From Shewanella amazonensis SB2B (lineage in GTDB: Bacteria; Pseudomonadota; Gammaproteobacteria; Enterobacterales; Shewanellaceae): 64,000 bases of DNA. Shown in pieces: positions 1 through 6,821 of this stretch. The first letter of the stretch is position 1; every line of letters begins with the position of its first letter. Made by a program: the position numbers and the translations under genes. Under the pieces are notes generated by a model. The model had not been told where the DNA came from. It searched no databases and was given only the letters and a program-made list of their open reading frames with translations. Location: positions 2,796,001-2,860,000 of the forward strand of contig NC_008700.1 of NCBI RefSeq assembly GCF_000015245.1, written 5' to 3'.

Positions 1-2
1 TT

Positions 3-44
3 AACCTGCCCAGCACGCCGGTAGCCGAGGTGGTCAATGATTGA
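3..44 (+). CDS. 3' end of an upstream gene (partial)
   Basis: A reading frame open from the window edge ends at TGA 42-44, with a C-terminal tail reading NLPSTPVAEVVND. It overlaps the ATG of the next gene at 37 by eight bases, as the other genes of this cluster do with each other. In nonulosonic acid clusters this position is often held by an aminotransferase or dehydratase, but the tail is too short to identify anything. The call rests only on the overlap and the open frame. Confidence 0.35.
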   Translation, partial: NLPSTPVAEVVND

Positions 45-1044
45 ACTGGATGTTAATGCATTAGCCTCAGATATTTACTACCGGCGAAGCTATATTTCCT
101 TGTATGAGAATGACGCTGAATACTTTGAGTATACTTATCAAGAAGGTCAGTCTCGCATCAGGTTTTGCTCTCTCAAGCGCAGAATCGACAATGTATTGGG
201 CGTTCCTATAAGTGACGAGTTATACGACTTGGAAACCCCTTATGGTTATGGAGGCCCCTTAAGTAACTCTGAGGATCAAGGCTTTCTCAATCGTGCTTTT
301 GCTGCCTATAAAAGTCACTGTAAACAGCATAATATTGTTTGTGAGTTTATCCGGTTTCACCCGCTTAACCCGTTAGCCAAACACAGCTTTCTTTTTAATA
401 TGTGCCGTATTGAGCGACACGTGGTCGCAGTAGAGCTTACCGAAAAAGACACTCGTCGAAGCCAGTATTCAAAAACGACAAGAAACATCATAAAAAAAGC
501 GGAGTCGCAGTTAGATATTGAGCATAACGCGCTAGAAATAGATCAATTCTCTCAATTTTACTTCCATACCATGGAAAGAAACAAAGCCGAGAAATTTTAT
601 TTCTTTGACAACAGTTATTTTCATGCGTTGTTAGCAACTGGATGGACAGAATTACTGGCGGTAAAATATCAGGGTACTTACGCGTCCTTAGGTTTGTTTA
701 TGATAGGTAATGAGTTGGCCCACTATCATTTATCTGCCAACAATCATGAACTAATGCACAAAAATGGGAACTACCTGTTACTTGATGCAGCATTCGAACT
801 TGCTCGTTCCCATGGATGTCAATACATGCTTTTGGGTGGTGGAAGAACCGCTCAAAAAGAAGATAGTTTATTTCTCTTTAAGTCTAAATTCTCAAAGAAA
901 ACCTTACCTTTCTATATTGCTGGTATCGACTTTATGCCCGAAAAGCGTATAGAACTGAACAAACTTTGGTGCGAATTGAGTACCACAGCAGAGATACCGG
1001 CAAGATTTCAGCTTTATAGAGCTTTGGAGCCCAATCATGGTTAA
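37..1044 (+). CDS. FemAB/GNAT-like acyl or aminoacyl transferase in the sugar cluster
   Basis: 335 residues, cytoplasmic, with no signal peptide. The C-terminal half (about residues 170-300) has the look of FemAB-type double-GNAT proteins. It reads HYHLSANNHELM, then a helix rich in small residues ending YMLLGGGR, then a Lys-rich LFKSKFSKK segment, as in peptidoglycan-bridge-like transferases. Such enzymes move an acyl or aminoacyl group from a tRNA or CoA donor to an amino sugar. Placed just before neuB- and neuC-type genes (8-base overlap with the next), it may decorate the nonulosonic acid or a precursor. That role is inference; the fold assignment is moderately secure. Confidence 0.6.
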   Translation: MIELDVNALASDIYYRRSYISLYENDAEYFEYTYQEGQSRIRFCSLKRRIDNVLGVPISDELYDLETPYGYGGPLSNSEDQGFLNRAFAAYKSHCKQHNIVCEFIRFHPLNPLAKHSFLFNMCRIERHVVAVELTEKDTRRSQYSKTTRNIIKKAESQLDIEHNALEIDQFSQFYFHTMERNKAEKFYFFDNSYFHALLATGWTELLAVKYQGTYASLGLFMIGNELAHYHLSANNHELMHKNGNYLLLDAAFELARSHGCQYMLLGGGRTAQKEDSLFLFKSKFSKKTLPFYIAGIDFMPEKRIELNKLWCELSTTAEIPARFQLYRALEPNHG

Positions 1045-2035
1045 GACTTTTATCATCGCCGAAGCGGGCGTAAATCATAATGGCAATATTGCTCTGGCAA
1101 AGCAGCTAATTGACTCTGCAGTGGAAGCCGGCGTTGATGCAGTAAAGTTCCAGACTTGGAAAACCGAATTGCTTGTCAGCAAAGATGCTGAAATGGCTGC
1201 ATATCAGATTGAAAACACACACAAAAAAGAGTCTCAATTTGAAATGCTCAAGAGACTTGAGCTGAGTTATCCCGACTTTATCGAGTTAAAGGCGTACTGT
1301 GATACTAAAAATATCTTGTTCCTTTCAACCCCAGACGAGCATGAAAGCGCTCGTTTTTTAAACGGATTACAGAGTGTCTTTAAAATTGGATCCGGTGAAC
1401 TGACCAACGTTCCATTCCTCAGGTTAATTGCAGGTTTTGGTAAACCTGTGATCCTATCGACTGGCATGGGATACCTTTCAGAAGTGGAACAAGCACTGTT
1501 TGTGCTAACAGAAGCAGGACTGGCACTAACGGATATAACGGTTTTACATGCAACCACCGACTACCCCACGGCGCCACAGGACGTAAACTTACGTGCCATG
1601 CTGACTATTCAAAATGCGTTTCCCGGAGTTAAGGTCGGTTATTCCGACCATACTTTGGGGATTGAAGTATCTGTCGCGGCAGTCGCCTTGGGTGCAAGTA
1701 TCATTGAAAAACATTTTACGCTGGATAAAGCAATGCCGGGCCCCGATCACAAAGCGAGCCTTGAACCTGCTGAACTGAAAGCGTTGGTGCAAGCCATTCG
1801 AAATGTCGAAGCATCCCTTGGGGATGGCCGAAAGCTCCCCACGTCAACTGAAATGGTTAATCGAAAGCTCGTCAGAAAAAGTATCATCGCAAATACTTAT
1901 ATCAGCGCGGGCACAGAGATAACCGCCGATATGTTGGATGTCAGACGTCCGGGAGATGGAATTTCCCCTTCTCGCTGGGATGAGGTAATCGGCAGTATCG
2001 CCAAAAAGGACTATCAATCAGGAGACCTCATTTAA
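1037..2035 (+). CDS. neuB: Nonulosonic acid synthase (NeuB/LegI type)
   Basis: 332 residues. The family condenses phosphoenolpyruvate with a six-carbon amino sugar (ManNAc or 2,4-diacetamido-trideoxymannose) to give a nine-carbon sialic or legionaminic acid. Visible features are the N-terminal barrel start EAGVNHNGN, FQTWKTE, KIGSGELTN, and the signature GYSDHTLG followed by EKHFTLDK and GPDHKASL near residues 200-245. A C-terminal antifreeze-like SAF domain occupies roughly residues 280-332 (RKSIIANTYISAGTEIT). Length is normal for the family. It overlaps the gene before it by eight bases and the gene after it by one (TAATG-type junction). Neighbours favour legionaminic over neuraminic acid, but substrate cannot be read from sequence. 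Confidence 0.93.
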   Translation: MVKTFIIAEAGVNHNGNIALAKQLIDSAVEAGVDAVKFQTWKTELLVSKDAEMAAYQIENTHKKESQFEMLKRLELSYPDFIELKAYCDTKNILFLSTPDEHESARFLNGLQSVFKIGSGELTNVPFLRLIAGFGKPVILSTGMGYLSEVEQALFVLTEAGLALTDITVLHATTDYPTAPQDVNLRAMLTIQNAFPGVKVGYSDHTLGIEVSVAAVALGASIIEKHFTLDKAMPGPDHKASLEPAELKALVQAIRNVEASLGDGRKLPTSTEMVNRKLVRKSIIANTYISAGTEITADMLDVRRPGDGISPSRWDEVIGSIAKKDYQSGDLI

Positions 2036-3201
2036 TGCGGAAGATTTCCGTTGTGACAGCAACCCGAGCAGAATATGGATTGTTGAGAGGATTACTCGAG
2101 GACATCAATGCAGCATCGGAGCTGGAATTACAGCTGATCGTTACCGGCACTCACCTTTCTCCGGAATTTGGACTCACGCTTCGACAAATCGAAGAGGATG
2201 GCTTTTGCATCAACAAAAAGGTGGAAATACTCTTGTCATCCGATACAGCTGTTGGCGTCAGCAAGAGTATGGGACTGGCATTGATAAGTTTTGCCGAAGT
2301 GTTTGATGAGCTGAAACCCGACATACTCGTGGTATTGGGCGATAGATATGAACTCATTCCGATTGTTTCTGCTGCCAATATCGCCAGGATACCAGTGGCA
2401 CATCTGAGTGGTGGAGAGCTTACTGAAGGGGCAATTGATGAACTGATTCGCCATTCAGTAACAAAGATGTCTCAACTGCATTTTACCGCGATGGAGGAGT
2501 ATTCAAGACGAGTCGTTCAGATGGGTGAACTCCCTTCGAGAGTGTTTACCGTGGGCGAGATAGGCCTGGATAATCTCAAACGTATTCAACTGAGTTCTAA
2601 AGTTGAATTTGAAAACAGCATACACCGTAAATTGATGCCTAAAAACTTGCTGATTACTTATCATCCGGAAACTACCCAAGAGGTTGAGAAAGTTCGTAAT
2701 GATTTTGAGCTTATCCTAAAGGCCCTTGACCAATTAGATAACACGCTGCTCATTTTTACGAATGCAAATTCCGACGTAGGCGGCCGCTCTGTCAATATGA
2801 TGATCGACGAATATGTCGATAGCCACCCAGAAAAATCTATCGCATTTACTTCTTTGGGAGTAAAAAGGTATTTATCCGCATTACAGTATGTTGATGCGGT
2901 TGTAGGTAACTCATCCAGTGGAATCGTTGAAGCCCCTTCATTCAGGATAGCTACCATCAATATTGGTGAAAGACAAAAGGGAAGAGTGCGTGCATCAAGC
3001 GTTGTAGATGTCGACGTGGATAGTGAGCAAATCCTCAAGGCCTTAGAAGCCATTTATTCTGACGACTTTAAAGCACACTTGAAAGAAACTGTAAACCCAT
3101 ATGGAAAGGGTGATAGCGTCCAAAAAGTGATTGCTGTGTTGAAATCTGTTGACTTAGATAGCTTAAAGAGAAAGCCATTTTATGACCTCACTATTGGCTG
3201 A
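2035..3201 (+). CDS. neuC: UDP-N-acetylglucosamine-type 2-epimerase, hydrolysing (NeuC/LegG type)
   Basis: 388 residues of the GT-B-fold epimerase family. It releases UDP and inverts C2 of UDP-GlcNAc, or of the UDP/GDP-diacetamido sugar, giving the mannose-configured substrate for the neuB product. Family marks are TATRAEYGLLRGL at the N-terminus, VLGDRYE, HLSGGELTEGAIDELIRH, a YHPET segment, and GNSSSGIVEAP near residue 290 that binds the nucleotide phosphates. It starts on the last base of neuB and overlaps the following gene by 20 bases, so it is translationally coupled on both sides. Bacterial flagellar clusters usually use such enzymes for legionaminic acid (LegG). Confidence 0.92.
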   Translation: MRKISVVTATRAEYGLLRGLLEDINAASELELQLIVTGTHLSPEFGLTLRQIEEDGFCINKKVEILLSSDTAVGVSKSMGLALISFAEVFDELKPDILVVLGDRYELIPIVSAANIARIPVAHLSGGELTEGAIDELIRHSVTKMSQLHFTAMEEYSRRVVQMGELPSRVFTVGEIGLDNLKRIQLSSKVEFENSIHRKLMPKNLLITYHPETTQEVEKVRNDFELILKALDQLDNTLLIFTNANSDVGGRSVNMMIDEYVDSHPEKSIAFTSLGVKRYLSALQYVDAVVGNSSSGIVEAPSFRIATINIGERQKGRVRASSVVDVDVDSEQILKALEAIYSDDFKAHLKETVNPYGKGDSVQKVIAVLKSVDLDSLKRKPFYDLTIG

Positions 3202-4171
3202 TAAACTCCCGATTGGTGGTGAGCAAGAAATAGCTTTTGATGGCCTATATTATGGGACTACAAACAGTGGACGCTCGTCGCTTCGTTGGGCATTGCACTC
3301 TATGGATCTATACGCCAAGCGAATACTGGTTCCTGATTTTGTGTGCCAAGTGGTTATTGATGTTTTGCTGGAGTTCTCTATACAACCTGTGTTTTATGAG
3401 GTCGGGCTGGATTTAGACTTCAAGTTACCTACAGATGCAAAAAATTGTGACGCGCTATATTTAGTTAAATACTTTGGCCACAGTTCAAAATCTTTTAGCA
3501 TAGCGCTAGAGCAGTCGAATATTCCATTGATAATTGACACAGTGTTCGATGCTGAACTACCAACTGTAAAAACAAATAGCCACTGGTGTGCATTTAACAG
3601 CCTAAGAAAAATATCCAGGATTGCTGACTACAGCCAACTAGCCTCAAACAAACCACTTATTCCAATCGAACGCACCAGATTGGAAACTTTTTCCAGGTTG
3701 AAGTATCAAGCTAAAAATATAAAACATCAGTTTTTAACTAAAAAAATTGAAAGCGAAGAACGTTACTTGAATCTATTTTCAGATGCTGAATCCATCCTTG
3801 ATGATAGCAAGGGAGTCTATTATCCGGAAGATAATAGTATATTTTTATCAAACATTTTTCACCACAACCTTTCAGCTGAAACAGAGCTAAGACGTTCTAA
3901 TTTGGAGATAGCAAAAGCAACCCTTAGCGATGTCACATATATAGACATCAACCCTTGCTTACCGAGTTTCCTGCCAATACTTTTAAAAGATAGAGATAGG
4001 GTTAGAGAAAAACTAAAGAAAAACCATATGTACCTAGCTATTCATTGGCCATCGCTATCTACTCTGGGCAATAAGCTATCACCTAACATACTCTCTATAC
4101 CATTAGACTCCAGATATCAGATGTCTGATATACAGCGGATGTGCCAAATTATAGCCAAGGAGGCACTGTGA
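3182..4171 (+). CDS. DegT/DnrJ-like aminotransferase-fold protein of unknown substrate
   Basis: 329 residues, a little short for the sugar aminotransferase family. The N-terminal region (SGRSSLRWAL, then ILVPDFVCQVVID and a strand VFYEVGLDLDF) follows the PLP-binding large domain of DegT/DnrJ/EryC1 enzymes. An Asp at 119 (LIIDTVFDAEL) sits where the pyridine nitrogen is held. Lys143 in FNSLRK sits where the Schiff-base lysine lies. The usual glycine-rich stretch after that lysine (PDGG-like) is replaced by ADYSQL, so activity is uncertain. It overlaps neuC by 20 bases and its stop overlaps the GTG of the next gene. It could be an aminotransferase for a sugar side branch or a catalytically altered relative. 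Confidence 0.55.
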   Translation: MTSLLADKLPIGGEQEIAFDGLYYGTTNSGRSSLRWALHSMDLYAKRILVPDFVCQVVIDVLLEFSIQPVFYEVGLDLDFKLPTDAKNCDALYLVKYFGHSSKSFSIALEQSNIPLIIDTVFDAELPTVKTNSHWCAFNSLRKISRIADYSQLASNKPLIPIERTRLETFSRLKYQAKNIKHQFLTKKIESEERYLNLFSDAESILDDSKGVYYPEDNSIFLSNIFHHNLSAETELRRSNLEIAKATLSDVTYIDINPCLPSFLPILLKDRDRVREKLKKNHMYLAIHWPSLSTLGNKLSPNILSIPLDSRYQMSDIQRMCQIIAKEAL

Positions 4172-4665
4172 ACATTCGACTAAAACAGGCAGAGATAAAA
4201 GATTTTGATGGTTTCTTAGCGATACGTTCGGAAGCAAAAAATGTTTATTGGTCTGGTTTTAGCGCCGCGCCCCGGTCAGAAACCTTACGCCAGCACTTTA
4301 TTAATGCCATAAACAGTGAAACCAGAAAATTTTATCTGTTATTTATGGACGAATTGGTAATCGGATATCTATATATTGACTATGACTGCGCCAGCAACAT
4401 TGCTGAAGTTGCTTATGGTGTTTCGGAACATTTTTCTGGAAAGGGCCTGGCAGCGAAGATGATCGATATGGGAATGTCTTCACTTCCTGTAGACTGCAAG
4501 GCGGTGATTGCATGGATTGCTGAATCAAACGTTGCTTCGACTAAATCCATCGAGCGTCTTGGATTTATCAAATCGAATGAGTCACTACTCCGAACATTTG
4601 CCCAAGAAGAGCAGCCTTTAAAATTCTATAAATTTATCAAAAACATCGGTGAACACCATGACTGA
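4168..4665 (+). CDS. GNAT-family N-acetyltransferase in the nonulosonate cluster
   Basis: 165 residues. The start is taken as GTG 4168 because a strong AAGGAGG ends four bases before it and the GTG overlaps the previous stop by four bases (GTGA). A longer reading from GTG 4141 lacks a site. The protein shows the GNAT plan: the strand VIGYLYIDYD, then EVAYGVSEHFSGKGLAAKMI, which is the acetyl-CoA pyrophosphate loop (Q/R-x-x-G-x-A type), and NVASTKSIERLGF near the end. Pseudaminic-type clusters use a GNAT (PseH) to acetylate the C4 amine, so a similar step here is plausible. The exact acceptor is unknown. Confidence 0.72.
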   Translation: MNIRLKQAEIKDFDGFLAIRSEAKNVYWSGFSAAPRSETLRQHFINAINSETRKFYLLFMDELVIGYLYIDYDCASNIAEVAYGVSEHFSGKGLAAKMIDMGMSSLPVDCKAVIAWIAESNVASTKSIERLGFIKSNESLLRTFAQEEQPLKFYKFIKNIGEHHD

Positions 4666-5716
4666 AAAGTGGAAATCTGTAACTCTTTCAGCGACATCTA
4701 CCATCCGCGAGGCGCTTGAAATTATCAACAGAGAAGCCTTAAGAGTAGCGCTGGTGGTTGATAAAGATCGAAATCTTGTGGGCGTTGTCACCGATGGTGA
4801 TATTCGAAGAGGTCTGCTAAAGAACTTATCTCTTTCAGATGGCATCGCTTTGGTAATGAATACCAATCCAACCACGGCAGAATCGGGTACGCCGAAGCAA
4901 GACCTCGTTGAATTGATGCAACGCAAAGGGATTATCTCAGTACCACTGTTGAAAAACGGTAAAATCGTCGGGCTGGAAACTCTCCAAAGTGCGCTGACCA
5001 GACCTACTTACCCCAACCCTGTTCTGATCATGGCGGGCGGCTTTGGCACCAGGCTAAAACCTTTAACCGATGACTGTCCAAAACCAATGCTTAAGATAGG
5101 TCAACGCCCCATTCTTGAAACCTTGATTATGCAAATGGTGAAATGTGGTTTTGAGCATTTTTACGTATCAACCCATTACATGCCTGAAAAAATCCATTCT
5201 CATTTTGGTGATGGTAAAAATTTTGGTGCGAATATCACCTATGTTCACGAAGATGTCCCTCTCGGAACGGGAGGTGCGTTAGGATTAGTGAAAGATAAAC
5301 TACAGGATGACCTGCCGTTAATCGTGATCAATGGGGATGTATTAACCACAGTCAACTTTGAGCGACTTCTTGAGTTCCATTTAATCAATCAAGCAGATGC
5401 GACAATGTGCGTGCGGGAATATGAGTATCAGGTGCCCTACGGCGTAATCACTACCAAGGGAAAGAAAATCTCCGGAATGGTGGAAAAGCCTGTACAGCAT
5501 TTCTTTGTAAATGCAGGGATCTATGTGGTATCCCCTGCTGTATATAAATCCGTCGAACCAAACAGTCACATAGATATGCCAGCTTTACTTGAAAAACACA
5601 TGCATGCACGTGACAGAGTCTACACATTCCCTATCCATGAATATTGGCTGGATATTGGTCGAATGGATGAGTTCAACAAAGCACAATCTGACATAGAAGT
5701 GTTAGGGATTAATTAA
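4658..5716 (+). CDS. CBS-domain sugar-phosphate nucleotidyltransferase (PtmE-like)
   Basis: 352 residues from ATG 4658, preceded by GGTGA; a GTG at 4649 is possible. Two CBS motifs fill about residues 8-115 (VVTDGDIRRGL is the first core). A nucleotidyltransferase domain follows from about 120, opening with IMAGGFGTRLKPLT and KPMLKIG, then LGTGGALG and VINGDVL. In Campylobacter, PtmE has this CBS-plus-transferase build and makes GDP-glucosamine as the entry step to legionaminic acid. The same build here points to GDP-linked precursors, which is the best hint that the product is legionaminic rather than neuraminic acid. It overlaps the previous gene by eight bases and the next by one. Confidence 0.82.
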   Translation: MTEKWKSVTLSATSTIREALEIINREALRVALVVDKDRNLVGVVTDGDIRRGLLKNLSLSDGIALVMNTNPTTAESGTPKQDLVELMQRKGIISVPLLKNGKIVGLETLQSALTRPTYPNPVLIMAGGFGTRLKPLTDDCPKPMLKIGQRPILETLIMQMVKCGFEHFYVSTHYMPEKIHSHFGDGKNFGANITYVHEDVPLGTGGALGLVKDKLQDDLPLIVINGDVLTTVNFERLLEFHLINQADATMCVREYEYQVPYGVITTKGKKISGMVEKPVQHFFVNAGIYVVSPAVYKSVEPNSHIDMPALLEKHMHARDRVYTFPIHEYWLDIGRMDEFNKAQSDIEVLGIN

Positions 5717-6414
5717 TGCTTAACGATAAACGTGTGCTGGCTCTCATACCTGCTCGAGGCGGCAGCAAACGCCTTCCGCGTAAAAATATTCGTCTACTTA
5801 AGGGTATTCCCCTTATTGGCTGGACCATTACAGCGGCTAAACAGAGTCAATACATTGATGAAATATTCATCAGTACTGATGACCAAGAAATACTCAGTTA
5901 CGCCCAAACATTAGCTGTTTGGGCCCCAGAATTACGCCCCGCTGAACTGGCAACTGACTCAGCCACAAGCTCTGATGTGCTTGTATATACATTAAACAAG
6001 TATGCTCATAATTATGACTTGGTAGTTTTGTTGCAGCCAACCTCTCCATTCAGGAATGCTCAGCACATAGATGAAGCGTTGGAGCTGTTTATTGCAAATC
6101 AGGCGGAGGAGCTTGCATCTGTAACCCCGTGTGAACATTCTCCCCTGTGGACCAATACCTTACCCGCAAACCATTCGCTCAATGGGTTCATCAAAACAGA
6201 AAACTTGAAAAGATCCCAGGAATTACCAGACTTTTACCGCTTCAACGGTGCCATTTATATATTTGATATTAAGTGTTTTTTAATCAAAAAAAGCATTAGT
6301 TACGGTGAAAATAGCTTCGCTTATGTCATGGATAATGAACACTCGCTCGACATCGACACTGAGTATGATTTCAAGCTAGCCGAGGCCATCAGTAGCCTAC
6401 AGACCCAGGCCTGA
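5716..6414 (+). CDS. neuA: CMP-nonulosonic acid synthetase (NeuA/LegF type)
   Basis: 232 residues, the usual size for a single-domain enzyme. It would couple CTP to the C2 hydroxyl of the nonulosonic acid, giving the CMP-sugar used by the glycosyltransferase. The N-terminus ALIPARGGSKRLPRKNI is the CTP-binding signature. LLQPTSPFR, FYRFNGAIYIFD and the Mg-binding DIDTEYDF near the C-terminus follow the family order. It is the last gene of the overlapping run (its ATG shares one base with the previous stop). No clear terminator follows before the AT-rich gap. Confidence 0.92.
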   Translation: MLNDKRVLALIPARGGSKRLPRKNIRLLKGIPLIGWTITAAKQSQYIDEIFISTDDQEILSYAQTLAVWAPELRPAELATDSATSSDVLVYTLNKYAHNYDLVVLLQPTSPFRNAQHIDEALELFIANQAEELASVTPCEHSPLWTNTLPANHSLNGFIKTENLKRSQELPDFYRFNGAIYIFDIKCFLIKKSISYGENSFAYVMDNEHSLDIDTEYDFKLAEAISSLQTQA

Positions 6415-6821
6415 TGGCTATTACCAACATAATTTTTATTAAATCAGATAATTATTGGTTAACGTGCGGATAGATATCGACATTCACCTTACATCAAACC
6501 CACCTGAGAATACGTCCGTTAACGCACCTTTTTACGGCAAGTGTACAGTGAAAGCTGGTCTCCCTTCCCCCTAGTTAAACAAACTACCATATTTCATTTA
6601 AATACCAACAAAACAAATGCTTAAAAAACAATCAATTGAACATTATTGGCCGCTACACTGAGTAATATGCCCCCCCCTTGAGGATGAACAGGTGAAGATG
6701 GACTTGAACACTGGCAAATTACTTGCGTAGACTGCAGCTCTATCTATACATTGTTCTAAAAACATACCGCAGCGTCAAAGAAGTGGCTATTTGGTATCCC
6801 GATCCAGCAGGAGTTTCAGGC
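6415..6821 (+). other. AT-rich intergenic stretch with sigma-54-like promoter
   Basis: About 400 bases with no convincing gene. The first 250 are AT-rich without clear structure, followed by a run of seven to eight C residues near 6669-6677. The only functional signal I can support is the sigma-54-type element listed separately at 6712-6726. An in-frame reading that would extend the next gene upstream to 6723 crosses that element and is not used. Confidence 0.6.
6712..6726 (+). promoter_or_regulatory. Sigma-54 (RpoN) type promoter for the maf gene
   Basis: TGGCAAATTACTTGC matches the -24/-12 pattern TGGCAC-N5-TTGC, with GG and GC exactly ten bases apart. It lies about 95 bases before the chosen ATG at 6822. 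Polar-flagellum genes of Vibrio and Shewanella are largely RpoN-dependent through FlrA/FlrC, which fits a flagellin glycosyltransferase. Found by eye; no mapped transcript start. Confidence 0.6.

Noticed and set aside
6723..6821. N-terminal extension of the Maf protein from TTG 6723
   Set aside because: It overlaps the sigma-54-like promoter and lacks a ribosome site; ATG 6822 has AGGAG at good distance.
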